Shown here: piece after piece, positions 37,311 through 46,273 of the stretch
Layout: each line of letters opens with the position of its first letter
Position numbering within the stretch: the stretch's first letter is position 1
Source of the DNA: an uncultured Clostridia bacterium
GTDB taxonomy: Bacteria > Bacillota > Clostridia > UMGS1810
Assembly: GCA_934463165.1 (NCBI GenBank)
Contig: CAKSJG010000008.1
Coordinates: forward strand, 1 to 64,000
Direction of reading: 5' to 3'
Length of the DNA: 64,000 nt
Position numbers and translations under genes: made by a program
Notes under the pieces: generated by a model
What the model saw: only the letters and a program-made list of their open reading frames with translations
Database searches by the model: none
Told to the model about the DNA's origin: nothing

Positions 37311-39707
37311 TTATTTCATAAGCATTTCGTTATACTGTTCTCTGGTTATAAGCACCTGACGCGGTTTGTTGCCGTCAAGACCGCTTATTATACCTCTTGC
37401 TTCCATCTGATCTATAATACTTCCCGCACGGTTATATCCTATACGGAAACGTCTCTGCAGAAGTGATGTCGAAATTTGCCCGCTTGTAACCGCCATATCT
37501 ATCGCGTCGGACAAAAGCTCGTCGCAGTCGCCGGGGTCTTCTCCGTCGGGAGAATATTCGCCCTCGTCCTTTTCTATCTGCTCTATAACATTAGGGTCAT
37601 ACACAGGTACCGACTTGCTTGACACAGCCTCCACAACCGCCTTTACATCGGCATCGGAAACAAATGCGCCCTGCATTCTGTTCGGTGACGTTTCGCCGAC
37701 AGGCATGTAGAGCATGTCTCCCTTACCGATAAGTTTTTCAGCGCCGCCCATGTCGAGAATCGTCTGAGAGTCACGCACGGACGCAACCATGAATGATATT
37801 CGGCTCGGAACATTTGCCTTGATATTACCCGTTATGAATTTAACAACAGGCCTTTGTGTTGCTATAACAAGATGCATGCCTGCTGCACGCGCAAGCTGGG
37901 CTATACGGCAAACATAATTTTCAACATCGGCGGGAGCCACCATCATAAGATCGGCAAACTCATCAATGACAATAACTATTGACGCCATCTTATTCTGCGG
38001 TGTTCCGTTTTTCTCCATAAGCTCATTATATCCCTTTATGTTGCGGACATTGTTCTGCTCAAATGTGCTGTATCGCTCCGTCATTTCCTGAACTGCCCAC
38101 GACAGCGCACCCGTTGCTTTTTTTGCATCCTTAACCACGGGGATAAGTAAATGCGGTATACCGTTATATACACCGAGCTCAACCTGCTTAGGGTCAATCA
38201 TAACAAGCTTAACTTCATTCGGATCGGCCTTATACATAAGGCTGATTATGATAGTGTTTATGCACACGGATTTACCTGCACCCGTGGCACCGGCTATGAG
38301 AAGATGCGGCATTTTTGCAAGATCCATTATTATCGGCTTGCCGCTTACATCCTTGCCGAGTGCAACCGCAAGCTTTGATTTGTGATTTTTAAATTCCTCG
38401 CTCTCAATAACCTCACGGAGAGATACAACACTCGGATTTTTGTTTTCTATTTCTATACCTATTGTCGATTTGCCCGGGACCGGAGCAACCATTACGCCTT
38501 TATCCGCCTTGAATTTAAGACCGATATCCTTGGAGAGCCCCGTAACCTGACTGACGCGGACACCCTCGGCAGGTTCTATTTCATATCTTGTTATCGTCGG
38601 CCCCTGGCTGATCTCAACAACACTTGCCTCAACCTTAAAACTTCGGAGTGTTTCTATCAACTGCTTTGCGTTGTGGCGCAGCTCTTCAACATTTGATCCG
38701 TTTGAATTTGACTGCGGTCTTGAAAGCAGGTCGATTGACGGATACGAATATTCAATCAGCTCTTCGCCCGCGTCTCCGCCGTTTTCTATTTCTTCCTTGA
38801 TTTCGCGGTCTATATTTTCCTTTTCATCATCGCTGATTTTCTTTGCCGCTTTTTCTTCGTCGGAGGGCTCCATATCTTCCGGCCCGGATGTCACGTCATC
38901 GTAAATTTTAATCTCCGGGTCAACAAATATCGGCTCGTCCTCAGCAGCGCTTTCCGGCAACACGTCAGGAGTATCTTTTTCGCGGCTTATTTTGGAAATA
39001 TCCGGTTCGGTAACCGTACCGCGCGAACGCTTGAACTGCTTTTCTTCCGATTCATATTCGGATGCCGTTCTTTTGATATCGGCAAATATATTGCGAATCG
39101 ATATTAAAACATCCGACACGGATATATTAAAAATCAAAATTACAAATACAATAAGCAGGCATATAAGAAGGATGTACGCACCCGTTATCCCGAACACCGA
39201 CAGCGCCTTTGCCGTAATACCGCCGATAAATCCGCCGCTCGGTTTTCCGCTCATACCGTATGTAAACCACTCGCTTGCCTTTTTTGACGGGACAAACATC
39301 AGCTGCATAAGCGCCGCGGCATCTATTACCGAAGCATACGAAAGAACATATTTGCTCCTGTTGGAGCCGCCGTCCATATTGCGCAGAGAATACACTATAA
39401 GCCCCACCGTTATAAGCGGCAGAATGTATGAAAGAGAGCCGATTATTCCGGTAAAAATGTTATAGATCCATTTCCCGATGAAGCCGACGCCTTTGCCGCC
39501 GCTGTAAATACACACCGTCACATAGAGGCAAAATGCAATTATGCATATTGCGGAAATTTCAAAGTTTCTTTTTTGCGTTTCGGCAGACACAGTCTTGGAC
39601 TTTGAGGATGCCGGCAGACGTTTTTTCGCGGTTGTGCTTTTTCTGCCGGATGCTTTGGCAGAAGTTTTTTTATCCGTTCGCTTATTTTTATTGTTTGCAG
39701 ATGCCAT
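37311..39707 (-). CDS. ftsK: FtsK/SpoIIIE DNA translocase
   Basis: This 798-residue membrane-anchored ATPase pumps DNA during division or sporulation. The N-terminus is basic, followed by four hydrophobic segments (about 50-230), an acidic linker (about 230-330) and the motor with Walker A GATGAGKSVCIN and Walker B IVIVIDEFADLMM. The C-terminal winged helix (LLQRRFRIGYNRAGSIIDQMEARGI) reads orienting DNA motifs. After ATQRP this copy has VVKFITG where many relatives have SVDVITG. It starts 6 nt after rho and is likely cotranscribed. Confidence 0.94.
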   Translation of the reverse strand: MASANNKNKRTDKKTSAKASGRKSTTAKKRLPASSKSKTVSAETQKRNFEISAICIIAFCLYVTVCIYSGGKGVGFIGKWIYNIFTGIIGSLSYILPLITVGLIVYSLRNMDGGSNRSKYVLSYASVIDAAALMQLMFVPSKKASEWFTYGMSGKPSGGFIGGITAKALSVFGITGAYILLICLLIVFVILIFNISVSDVLISIRNIFADIKRTASEYESEEKQFKRSRGTVTEPDISKISREKDTPDVLPESAAEDEPIFVDPEIKIYDDVTSGPEDMEPSDEEKAAKKISDDEKENIDREIKEEIENGGDAGEELIEYSYPSIDLLSRPQSNSNGSNVEELRHNAKQLIETLRSFKVEASVVEISQGPTITRYEIEPAEGVRVSQVTGLSKDIGLKFKADKGVMVAPVPGKSTIGIEIENKNPSVVSLREVIESEEFKNHKSKLAVALGKDVSGKPIIMDLAKMPHLLIAGATGAGKSVCINTIIISLMYKADPNEVKLVMIDPKQVELGVYNGIPHLLIPVVKDAKKATGALSWAVQEMTERYSTFEQNNVRNIKGYNELMEKNGTPQNKMASIVIVIDEFADLMMVAPADVENYVCRIAQLARAAGMHLVIATQRPVVKFITGNIKANVPSRISFMVASVRDSQTILDMGGAEKLIGKGDMLYMPVGETSPNRMQGAFVSDADVKAVVEAVSSKSVPVYDPNVIEQIEKDEGEYSPDGEDPGDCDELLSDAIDMAVTSGQISTSLLQRRFRIGYNRAGSIIDQMEARGIISGLDGNKPRQVLITREQYNEMLMK

Positions 39708-39712
39708 TTATA

Positions 39713-41095
39713 TTACCTAACCTTTTTTATTTTCATTCTCGATATAAATTCGTCGTTGCTTTTTGTGCGTATGATATTTGATATAATATTTTCGGTAACC
39801 TCGGCTCCCTGAGATGAATTTATCGATCTTCGGATATTCCACGTAGCTTCGCGCTCTTTCGGAGTGAGGATAAGCTCGTCTTTTCTTGTTCCCGATTTTG
39901 CTATATCTATCGCAGGGAAAATCCGTCTTTCCGAGAGCTTGCGGTCAAGATGAACCTCCATGTTGCCGGTACCTTTGAATTCTTCAAATATAACATCGTC
40001 CATGCGGCTTCCCGTCTCTATAAGCGCCGTTGCAAGTATCGTCAGGCTGCCGCCGTTTTCTATATTACGCGCAGCGCCGAAAAACTTTTTCGGTTTATGA
40101 AGAGCTCCGGGGTCTATACCTCCCGAAAGAGTTCTGCCCGTTGACGGAATAGTCAGGTTATATGCCCTCGCAAGACGGGTTATGCTGTCTAAAAGTATAA
40201 CGACATCCTTGCCGTGCTCAACAAGTCTCTGTGCTCTTTCCAAAACCATTTCGGCAACCTTTATATGATGTTCCGGAAGCTCATCAAATGTGGAATATAT
40301 AACTTCGCCGTTTATGGAACGCTTCATATCCGTAACCTCTTCGGGACGTTCGTCAATAAGAAGCACGATAAGATTAATTTCGGGATTATTGGCAGCTATG
40401 CTGTTTGCCACATTTTTGAGCAGCGTTGTCTTTCCTGCTTTCGGAGGTGCGACGATCATTCCCCTCTGACCTTTTCCGATAGGTGCCAGAAGGTCTATAA
40501 GTCTGACTGAATAATCGCATCCCTCTCTTTCAAGGCGAATACGCTCATTGGGATATATCGGCGTAAGCGTTTCAAACGATTTTCTGTGAATTGACCTATC
40601 CACTGTGTCGCCGTTTACGGTTTTTACATAGATAAGAGCATCAAAACGCTCGTTTTCTCCACCGCTTCTTGTTATACCGTATATGTAATCCCCCGTTTTC
40701 AAATTAAAGCGGCGAATCTGCAGAGGAGATACATAAACATCATTCGGCGTAGTGAGATAATTGTCACCGCGCAAAAAGCCGTATCCGTCGGCAAGAACCT
40801 CAAGTATACCTGTCACTTCCTTGGTATTGTTCTGTGCAGGCTGAGTTTTCTTGCGGCTTTGTTCATCGTCGGCATGCTCAATATTCGGCTGATCGTCAGG
40901 TGCGGCGTCGTTATTCTGATGCTGCTTTTCTTCGTCATTTGTATCCTTGTGTGACTGCTCGCCAGATTTTTCCAAAATCAGCTCATACAATTCATCCTTT
41001 TTATATTTTGACACGGACTTTATTCCGATTTCCTTTGCAAAATTTCTGAGTACAGCCACCGATTCTGTTTTTTCGGGTATGCTTTGATGCTGCAT
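39713..41095 (-). CDS. rho: Transcription termination factor Rho
   Basis: This 460-residue hexameric RNA helicase ends untranslated transcripts. An N-terminal helix domain (about 1-45) is followed by a hydrophilic Gln/Asp/Asn-rich insertion (about 45-95), the RNA-binding cold-shock-like domain (GILEVLADGYGFLRG..NDVYVSP) and the motor with Walker A APPKAGKTTLL and the Q-loop region. Inserted hydrophilic segments at this place are known in several phyla. GAAAGGAAGAAC precedes the ATG. It heads the block rho-ftsK-ygiQ-folD. Confidence 0.96.
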   Translation of the reverse strand: MQHQSIPEKTESVAVLRNFAKEIGIKSVSKYKKDELYELILEKSGEQSHKDTNDEEKQHQNNDAAPDDQPNIEHADDEQSRKKTQPAQNNTKEVTGILEVLADGYGFLRGDNYLTTPNDVYVSPLQIRRFNLKTGDYIYGITRSGGENERFDALIYVKTVNGDTVDRSIHRKSFETLTPIYPNERIRLEREGCDYSVRLIDLLAPIGKGQRGMIVAPPKAGKTTLLKNVANSIAANNPEINLIVLLIDERPEEVTDMKRSINGEVIYSTFDELPEHHIKVAEMVLERAQRLVEHGKDVVILLDSITRLARAYNLTIPSTGRTLSGGIDPGALHKPKKFFGAARNIENGGSLTILATALIETGSRMDDVIFEEFKGTGNMEVHLDRKLSERRIFPAIDIAKSGTRKDELILTPKEREATWNIRRSINSSQGAEVTENIISNIIRTKSNDEFISRMKIKKVR

Positions 41096-41197
41096 AAGAG
41101 GTTCTTCCTTTCAAATAAATTGGATTTAATATATGTGTAAATACATTTGTTATAAACCGTTTGCAATATTTAATTTATAAAATCTTGGATTTGTTCG

Positions 41198-41210
41198 GTT
41201 ACCCGGTAAC
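41198..41210. promoter_or_regulatory. Palindrome in the rho/yihY divergent gap
   Basis: GTTACCCGGTAAC is a perfect 13-nt palindrome about 105 nt upstream of rho, suited to a dimeric regulator. The rest of the 350-nt gap (41096-41445) is AT-rich. It contains a TATAAT at 41411-41416 for the plus-strand gene, without a good -35. Confidence 0.35.
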
Positions 41211-41445
41211 GGATTTACGAATTTGCAGAAACAACACTTTTGCGATGTTTATAATAAATAATTTGATGCTACAAACATAATCTGAACATATATATTTTAT
41301 TATATCACAAATAAGTTTAAAATTATATATGTGTTTTAAACATATATGATCATGTAAATTTGTGTAAAACTAACAATGTTTTACATATGGTTTTTTTTAT
41401 TAAAATGAGATATAATATACTTGGTTTTTAAGGAAGGATTATCAT

Positions 41446-42324
41446 ATGAACAATAAAGTTTTTAAAATAAGCAGTGAAACAAAAAAACTTTTTACCGATT
41501 TTTTAGACGGCGACTTTTTCGGGCTTGCAGCCGAGGTCAGCTTTTATCTGCTTTCAACATTTTTTCCGATGGCAATTCTTGCCTTTACGGTTGCATCGTC
41601 GATAAGCCTCAATTATTCGGATATCATGATAAAAGCAATATCCGCGCTCCCCGATAAAGCGGCAAGGCTTGTTATCAAAATGCTGCTCAGCAAGGGCAGA
41701 AGCAACACCGTCATTTTGATTACGGCTTTTCTTTCCATGACAACGATGTCGGGCTTTATACTTACGATAGAAAAAGGGCTCAATCGGTTTTATAAAACGG
41801 AGACAAAGCGAAATTCTCTGAAATCAAGAGCACTTGCCGCCGTATTTGCGTTTTTTATTTTTATGTCGGTAATAGCAAGCTTCGGGCTTGTTATTTTCGG
41901 AAAAGTAATCTCGAAATATATATACGGGAAAACGCAGAATTTAAGAATCCTTTGGATCTGGAATATATCAAGATACGCTTTTATATTTTTGTTTATTTCG
42001 CTTGTTATATCGGCGTTATATATGACCTTGCCGACGGTAAAGCTTAAAATAAAAGAAGTTCTGCCCGGAGCAGCATCCGCAACGGTTGCCTGGTTTGTGG
42101 CATCGATGCTTTTTGCGCTTTATGTAAACAATTTTCCACAATATGAAATAATTTACGGTTCTCTTGCGGGGCTTGTATGCATGATTGCATGGGTGTATAT
42201 AACAGGCATTGTAATACTTGCCGGTGCAAAGATAAACGCACTTTTATACATACGCAAAAATAACAGAGAAAAAAGAGGCAAAAGGCGAAAGCTCCGTTTT
42301 TTAGGACGAAAGAAACAAAAATAA
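41446..42324 (+). CDS. YihY/BrkB-family inner-membrane protein
   Basis: This 292-residue protein with about six membrane helices belongs to the YihY/virulence factor BrkB family, once misnamed RNase BN. Characteristic stretches are FFGLAAEVSFYLLSTFFPMAIL at the first helix, NRFYKTETKRN between helices 2 and 3, and LPGAASATVAWFVASMLFALYVNNF. NFPQYEIIYGSLAGLVCMIAWVYI marks the last two helices. The C-terminal tail is strongly basic (KNNREKRGKRRK). Its role is unknown; export or envelope functions have been proposed for the family. AAGGAAGG precedes the ATG. Confidence 0.85.
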   Translation: MNNKVFKISSETKKLFTDFLDGDFFGLAAEVSFYLLSTFFPMAILAFTVASSISLNYSDIMIKAISALPDKAARLVIKMLLSKGRSNTVILITAFLSMTTMSGFILTIEKGLNRFYKTETKRNSLKSRALAAVFAFFIFMSVIASFGLVIFGKVISKYIYGKTQNLRILWIWNISRYAFIFLFISLVISALYMTLPTVKLKIKEVLPGAASATVAWFVASMLFALYVNNFPQYEIIYGSLAGLVCMIAWVYITGIVILAGAKINALLYIRKNNREKRGKRRKLRFLGRKKQK

Positions 42325-42416
42325 AATGCAAAAAATTGACACATATATTTTTTCGCATACTATGCAAAATAATACCGAGCAACGATAATTTTATTTTGAA
42401 AGGATGCGAATACACC

Positions 42417-42599
42417 GTGAAGAAAAAGAAAACGAGACAGTTTCCAATAATGACCGATGAATACGCAAAATTTAACCTGTCTAACGCATGCTCACCGTCG
42501 GAATGCACCGGACTTATAACAGTCCCTGCAGAAGATGAACAACAGCTTGAAAACTTCATGGATATTTATGACTTCGGACCCCCGATAATAAATGAATAG
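42417..42599 (+). CDS. Small acidic protein, 60 residues, unknown
   Basis: A GTG at 42417 opens a 60-residue frame starting with KKKKTRQFPIM and continuing with an acidic domain containing CSPSECTGLITVP and ending FGPPIINE. The frame is open further upstream, but the hydrophobic 27 residues there have no ribosome site, whereas AAGGA lies about 13 nt before the GTG. It follows the YihY gene by 92 nt and precedes a strong terminator. I do not recognise a family; the two close cysteines may matter. Confidence 0.5.
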   Translation: MKKKKTRQFPIMTDEYAKFNLSNACSPSECTGLITVPAEDEQQLENFMDIYDFGPPIINE

Positions 42600-42612
42600 T
42601 TGCTGACACGGC

Positions 42613-42658
42613 AAAACGGCTGCGGCAAAATGAATTCATTTTGCCGCAGCCGTTTTTT
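42613..42658. terminator. Bidirectional terminator
   Basis: A perfect palindrome with 22-nt arms (AAAACGGCTGCGGCAAAATG and its complement) centred at 42634/42635 is followed by T-runs on both strands. It separates the plus-strand pair from the convergent M23 gene. Confidence 0.92.
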
Positions 42659-42685
42659 ATGCAAGAAAAAAACCATGTACAAAAA

Positions 42686-43978
42686 TTATTTATTTGCCGC
42701 AAGCGCCGCATTCAGGTACGGGGCGTCGCAGCTTTCTGATGTGTGAACTCCCGCAGGGAGATTCAGATAATAAAGCGGATCGCATCTTACGCCGTTTTTG
42801 GTAATTTTGAAATCAAGGTGCGGACCTGTGCTGTTTCCCGTGCTTCCGACAGCTCCTATTACCATACCGGCATAAACCTGCTGACCGGTTGTAACATATA
42901 TTGCCGAAAGGTGAGAATACTGTGTATAAAGACCGTCACCGCTGTCTATTGATATAAAGTTACCGTAACCGCTGTTTCCGTTTGAACTGTCACCGAAGCC
43001 CTGGAGATTAACAACTCCGTCTACGGCAGCCACAACATCGGCACCGTTAGGCGCTGCAATATCAATTGCGGCATGTCCGTTAATTCTGCCGGCATTTGAA
43101 TGGCAGAAAGGATTATCGCACCAAAATACCGTCGTTATATAATTTGACGAAGGAACGGGCCAAAGCATACGCGTATCGCTTGAAAGGCTGAGTCCTGTCG
43201 GACGTGTAACCTCAAAGGTATATGTAAAGGCATGTCTGTATTCGGTTTTATCAACTACGGTAATTGCAAGAGTTTTACTGCCGTCACTGAGTGTTCCGAA
43301 TTTTACCCGGTCATCTATGCTTGACAAACCGTATGCCATTTTATTTACGTCAAATTCAGTTTCGTTAATCTGAACTTTTCCGGTAGAGTTATCGGTTATT
43401 TTCACGTTAACTCTGTCTATCGTAACCGATGAATAAATTGTTGCGTCAAGAACAAATGCGCTTCCTCTCGTCACGGTTACCGGAGGATTGAAATTCATCA
43501 TCGAAATGTTCGATTCCGTAGGGAACGCGTCACCGCCGTAGTCGGAAGTTGTTACGGCTACAGCCTGCAGAGCATTATTCCACAAAACCTCGCCGTCAAA
43601 AATTTCCGAAACCATTCTTATCGGAACATACGTTCTGTTATCAATAATTTTTAAAGGATACGGAAGAGTCTTGCAAGAGACAACTCCGTTTTTGGATACT
43701 GTTATAACATTGCTTCCGACCTGCATCCATGCAGAAATCGTTCCCTTAGAGGTGGAAACAAGCTGAGCTTGTTCGTTCCAGTCAAACGCTGCTCCGAGAG
43801 CGTCAATTATATTGCGTACGGGAACATACGTACAGTCCTCATAGACAACAGGGTTTGCGTCAAAGTAAACCATATTGCCGTTAACATAGACCGTTATAGG
43901 TGTATCGGCGTCTGCCAATATAGTCTCAAAGGAAAAAAGTAACATTACAACGGCAAAAATAAGTAATAATTTTTTCAT
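42686..43978 (-). CDS. Secreted M23 (LytM-like) peptidase with stalk domain
   Basis: This 430-residue exported protein has a signal peptide (1-22), two copper-amine-oxidase-N-type stalk repeats (about 28-143; CTYVPVRNIIDALGAAFDW and RTYVPIRMVSEIFDGEVLW), a beta-sandwich (about 160-260) and an M23 domain (about 300-410). Metal ligands His302 and Asp306 (GHAAIDIAAP) and His356 (YSHLS) are present. The usual HxH reads His387-Leu-Asp389, so the last zinc ligand is Asp instead of His. It may still bind metal or act as a non-catalytic regulator of cell-wall enzymes. Own promoter at 44013-44042. Confidence 0.85.
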   Translation of the reverse strand: MKKLLLIFAVVMLLFSFETILADADTPITVYVNGNMVYFDANPVVYEDCTYVPVRNIIDALGAAFDWNEQAQLVSTSKGTISAWMQVGSNVITVSKNGVVSCKTLPYPLKIIDNRTYVPIRMVSEIFDGEVLWNNALQAVAVTTSDYGGDAFPTESNISMMNFNPPVTVTRGSAFVLDATIYSSVTIDRVNVKITDNSTGKVQINETEFDVNKMAYGLSSIDDRVKFGTLSDGSKTLAITVVDKTEYRHAFTYTFEVTRPTGLSLSSDTRMLWPVPSSNYITTVFWCDNPFCHSNAGRINGHAAIDIAAPNGADVVAAVDGVVNLQGFGDSSNGNSGYGNFISIDSGDGLYTQYSHLSAIYVTTGQQVYAGMVIGAVGSTGNSTGPHLDFKITKNGVRCDPLYYLNLPAGVHTSESCDAPYLNAALAANK

Positions 43979-44012
43979 TAATTACCCCTCCATACTTTAC
44001 CATGCAGTTAGT

Positions 44013-44042
44013 ATTTTAACAGACCGGAAAGGCATTTGTCAA
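44013..44042 (-). promoter_or_regulatory. Promoter of the M23 gene
   Basis: TTGACA (44037-44042), 18-nt spacer and TAAAAT (44013-44018) on the minus strand, about 35 nt before the ATG. Confidence 0.65.
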
Positions 44043-44116
44043 ATATATGTGTAATTTGTCAACTGATTGTAACATTTATTTAACATTTGAAATGCTGTTT
44101 TTTTTGACTTTTTATA

Positions 44117-44145
44117 TTGACAAAACAAAAAATATATAGTACAAT
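44117..44145 (+). promoter_or_regulatory. Promoter of a candidate small RNA
   Basis: TTGACA (44117-44122), 17-nt spacer and TACAAT (44140-44145) on the plus strand, with no plus-strand gene downstream. Confidence 0.6.
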
Positions 44146-44151
44146 ATATAA

Positions 44152-44265
44152 AGATTATAGTAATTGTTGTATGCAAAACTTTAATCAGAATTTGTTTTTC
44201 GTTATTTAATAGAACAAGGATGTCAAAAGATTCGCTCTTTTTACATCCTCGTTCTATTTTTACGC
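44152..44265 (+). ncRNA. Candidate small RNA, about 110 nt
   Basis: Starting from a near-consensus promoter, the predicted transcript runs to a hairpin (AATAGAACAAGGATGT at 44207-44222 with ACATCCTCGTTCTATT at 44242-44257, one mismatch) followed by TTTTTA. No plausible reading frame with a ribosome site lies inside. It converges on the pepD-like gene, which stops at 44272. The hairpin could instead serve as that gene's terminator, though its minus-strand side lacks a T-run. Confidence 0.45.
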
Positions 44266-44271
44266 TCTTTT

Positions 44272-45705
44272 TTATAATCTTTCAAGAACACCCATCAAAA
44301 ACCTCCATGTTCGCTGTAAAGATGAAATATGAAGCTTTTCGCGCGATGTGTGTATATCCGTTATATCAGGTCCTATGGAAACGCAGTCAAGGCCGGCTTT
44401 CTTATGAGCAATAATGCCGCATTCAAGACCTGCATGGATCGCCTCCGTCTTCGGTTTTCTGCCGTATTGCTTTTCAAAAACTTCGGTCATTATATTTCTG
44501 AGTTCAGACTGCGGTCTGTAATCCCAGCCGGGGTAATCTCCGAATATTTCAATTCTGCCGCCTGCGGATTTCATCATACATTCAAGAACTGCGCAAAGCT
44601 GCTGCTTTTCGGATTCAACACTGCTCCTTACGCAAAACGAAACTTTCATTGTATCATTTTCAATATTCACAATCCCCATGTTGAGCGATGTCTGAACAAG
44701 TCCTTCAATCTTACGGCTCATACTGAATATACCGTTTGGAAGCGACATAAGCATATATATAATTTTTTCGGTTGACTCATCATCGTAAGCAAAAGCGCAA
44801 TCTGAATCACAAATCTCTATTTTCATGTTCGGATCCGTATCGGAAAATTCACTCTTTATTTTTTCTGACATTTCACCAAGCGACTTTCTTACTTCATACT
44901 CATCATCTGCGCAAATGACAGCGCACGAATAAACCGTTATGGCATTGTCCTTGCCGCCGCCGGATACACACGATACCGCAATCGGCGTGCACCGCGACAT
45001 GTCATACAAAACTCTGCCGAGAATCTTGTTTGCATTTGCTCTGCCTCTGTTTATCTCGCAGCCGGAATGACCGCCCGTAAGACCCGACACCTCAATTTTA
45101 AAACATTTGCCGTGTTTCTTTGTCCTTTTCAAATCAACGCTGCATGTCGTAACATTGCCGCCGGCGCAGCCCACGGTAAATATACCCTCATCCTCGGAAT
45201 CGATATTTATCATCCGCGCACCTTTAAGCGGTGAGACATCAAGCATGGTCGCTCCCGTCATGCCCGTTTCTTCATCAACGGTCATTACAGCCTCTATCGG
45301 AGGATGTGCAATTTCATCGGAATCAAGAATTGCAAGCATCATGGCAATTGCAATTCCGTCGTCTGCTCCGAGCGTGGTTCCCTTTGCATACAGGGTATCT
45401 CCGTCCAAAACAAGATCAAGACCCTCGGATGACATATCCTTTGTGCATCCGCTGTCTTTTTCACAAACCATGTCTGTGTGCCCCTGGATAATTACCGGAG
45501 CATGATTCTCCATGCCGGCAGAGGCGTATTTTTTTATTATGACATTATTATATTCGTCTCTTATATATTCAAGTGTTCTTTCAGTTGCAAAAGAAACAAG
45601 GTAATCGCTTATTTTTCTTGTATTGCCCGATCCGCGCGGTATTTTTGATATTTCGTCAAAAAATTTCAAAACACTGTTTGGTTCAACATTTTCATACCAT
45701 GACAT
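44272..45705 (-). CDS. pepD: Xaa-His dipeptidase-like M20 peptidase
   Basis: This 477-residue cytoplasmic metallopeptidase resembles aminoacyl-histidine dipeptidase (PepD). Zinc ligands lie in VIIQGHTDMVCEKD, TLGADDGIAIAMM, DEETGMTGA and near the C-terminus (GLECGIIAHK). GHSGCEINRGRANANKILGR is the dimerisation-domain signature. The frame opens with a TTG 8 codons earlier, but AAAGGAG lies about 6 nt before the ATG at 45705, which is therefore the start. It would break down peptides from import or protein turnover. It appears to be transcribed alone. Confidence 0.88.
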   Translation of the reverse strand: MSWYENVEPNSVLKFFDEISKIPRGSGNTRKISDYLVSFATERTLEYIRDEYNNVIIKKYASAGMENHAPVIIQGHTDMVCEKDSGCTKDMSSEGLDLVLDGDTLYAKGTTLGADDGIAIAMMLAILDSDEIAHPPIEAVMTVDEETGMTGATMLDVSPLKGARMINIDSEDEGIFTVGCAGGNVTTCSVDLKRTKKHGKCFKIEVSGLTGGHSGCEINRGRANANKILGRVLYDMSRCTPIAVSCVSGGGKDNAITVYSCAVICADDEYEVRKSLGEMSEKIKSEFSDTDPNMKIEICDSDCAFAYDDESTEKIIYMLMSLPNGIFSMSRKIEGLVQTSLNMGIVNIENDTMKVSFCVRSSVESEKQQLCAVLECMMKSAGGRIEIFGDYPGWDYRPQSELRNIMTEVFEKQYGRKPKTEAIHAGLECGIIAHKKAGLDCVSIGPDITDIHTSREKLHISSLQRTWRFLMGVLERL

Positions 45706-45791
45706 ATATTTTTCTCCTTTTAAGGTCAAATTGAGTTCAGTTCACATAAGCTTAAACATGTGCGTCAATATCCGAACTTTGGTAAGCTTAT

Positions 45792-45925
45792 CATCCGTCG
45801 GCATCGCGGTTAGGGTATAATTTTGATTTTTTGGAAAGCTCAAACAGGCAGTGCAGTAGCGCTGAAACTCGCTTTCAATCAAAAAATAAAAAGCATACCC
45901 TAACCCCTCGCTCGCAAGACGGATG
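45792..45925. repeat. MITE-like element with imperfect terminal inverted repeats
   Basis: A 134-bp non-coding segment begins CATCCGTCGGCATCGCGGTTAG (here spanning 45792 on) and ends with the imperfect complement (TACCCTAACCCCTCGC..GACGGATG to 45925). Inside, a second pair (GATTTTTTGGAAAGC and GCTTTCAATCAAAAAAT) extends the pairing, so the whole unit can fold into one long hairpin. No transposase is near. It is unrelated in sequence to the 155-bp element that follows. Confidence 0.55.
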
Positions 45926-46036
45926 TTCCTGCCCGTTATTATGCAAGAAATATGTCTGTTGCATGCACGTAGGGGCGAATAATCGGAAATATAAATTCCT
46001 TGCCTTTAATTATATAAAGTATATGTGTTGTGCACT

Positions 46037-46190
46037 CGGAACGGTGTGGGCACCGTTCCCTACACAGTCATTACAAGTTTGCAATATATTATTAAACGGA
46101 ATCATATTACGGCTTTTTGTTTAAACCAATTTGTTAATTGAAAATATACCTGTCAATTTATTTGTAGGGAACGCTGCCCACAGCGTTCCG
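46037..46190. repeat. REPIN/MITE-like palindromic element, copy 2
   Basis: This 154-bp element has the same plan as 3554-3709. A 27-nt palindromic arm (46037-46063, CGGAACGGTGTGGGCACCGTT core) and a second inverted arm (46164-46190, GTAGGGAACGCTGCCCACAG core) flank an AT-rich middle sharing AATCATATTA and ACCTGTCAATTTATTT with copy 1. Both arms are intact hairpins here. The 45960s contain GTAGGGGCGAATAATC, which may be a scrap of another repeat. The rest of 45706-46273 has no gene. Confidence 0.75.
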
Positions 46191-46273
46191 CTTACATTAA
46201 ATAAACAAAATCATACGATTAAACGCAAGAAAGAATGCCTCGTCAGATTGTGAAACTAAGTGCAACACTTTTA

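Noticed and set aside
44220..44414. Plus-strand small frame after the candidate small RNA
   Set aside because: It runs antisense into pepD and starts within the terminator hairpin.
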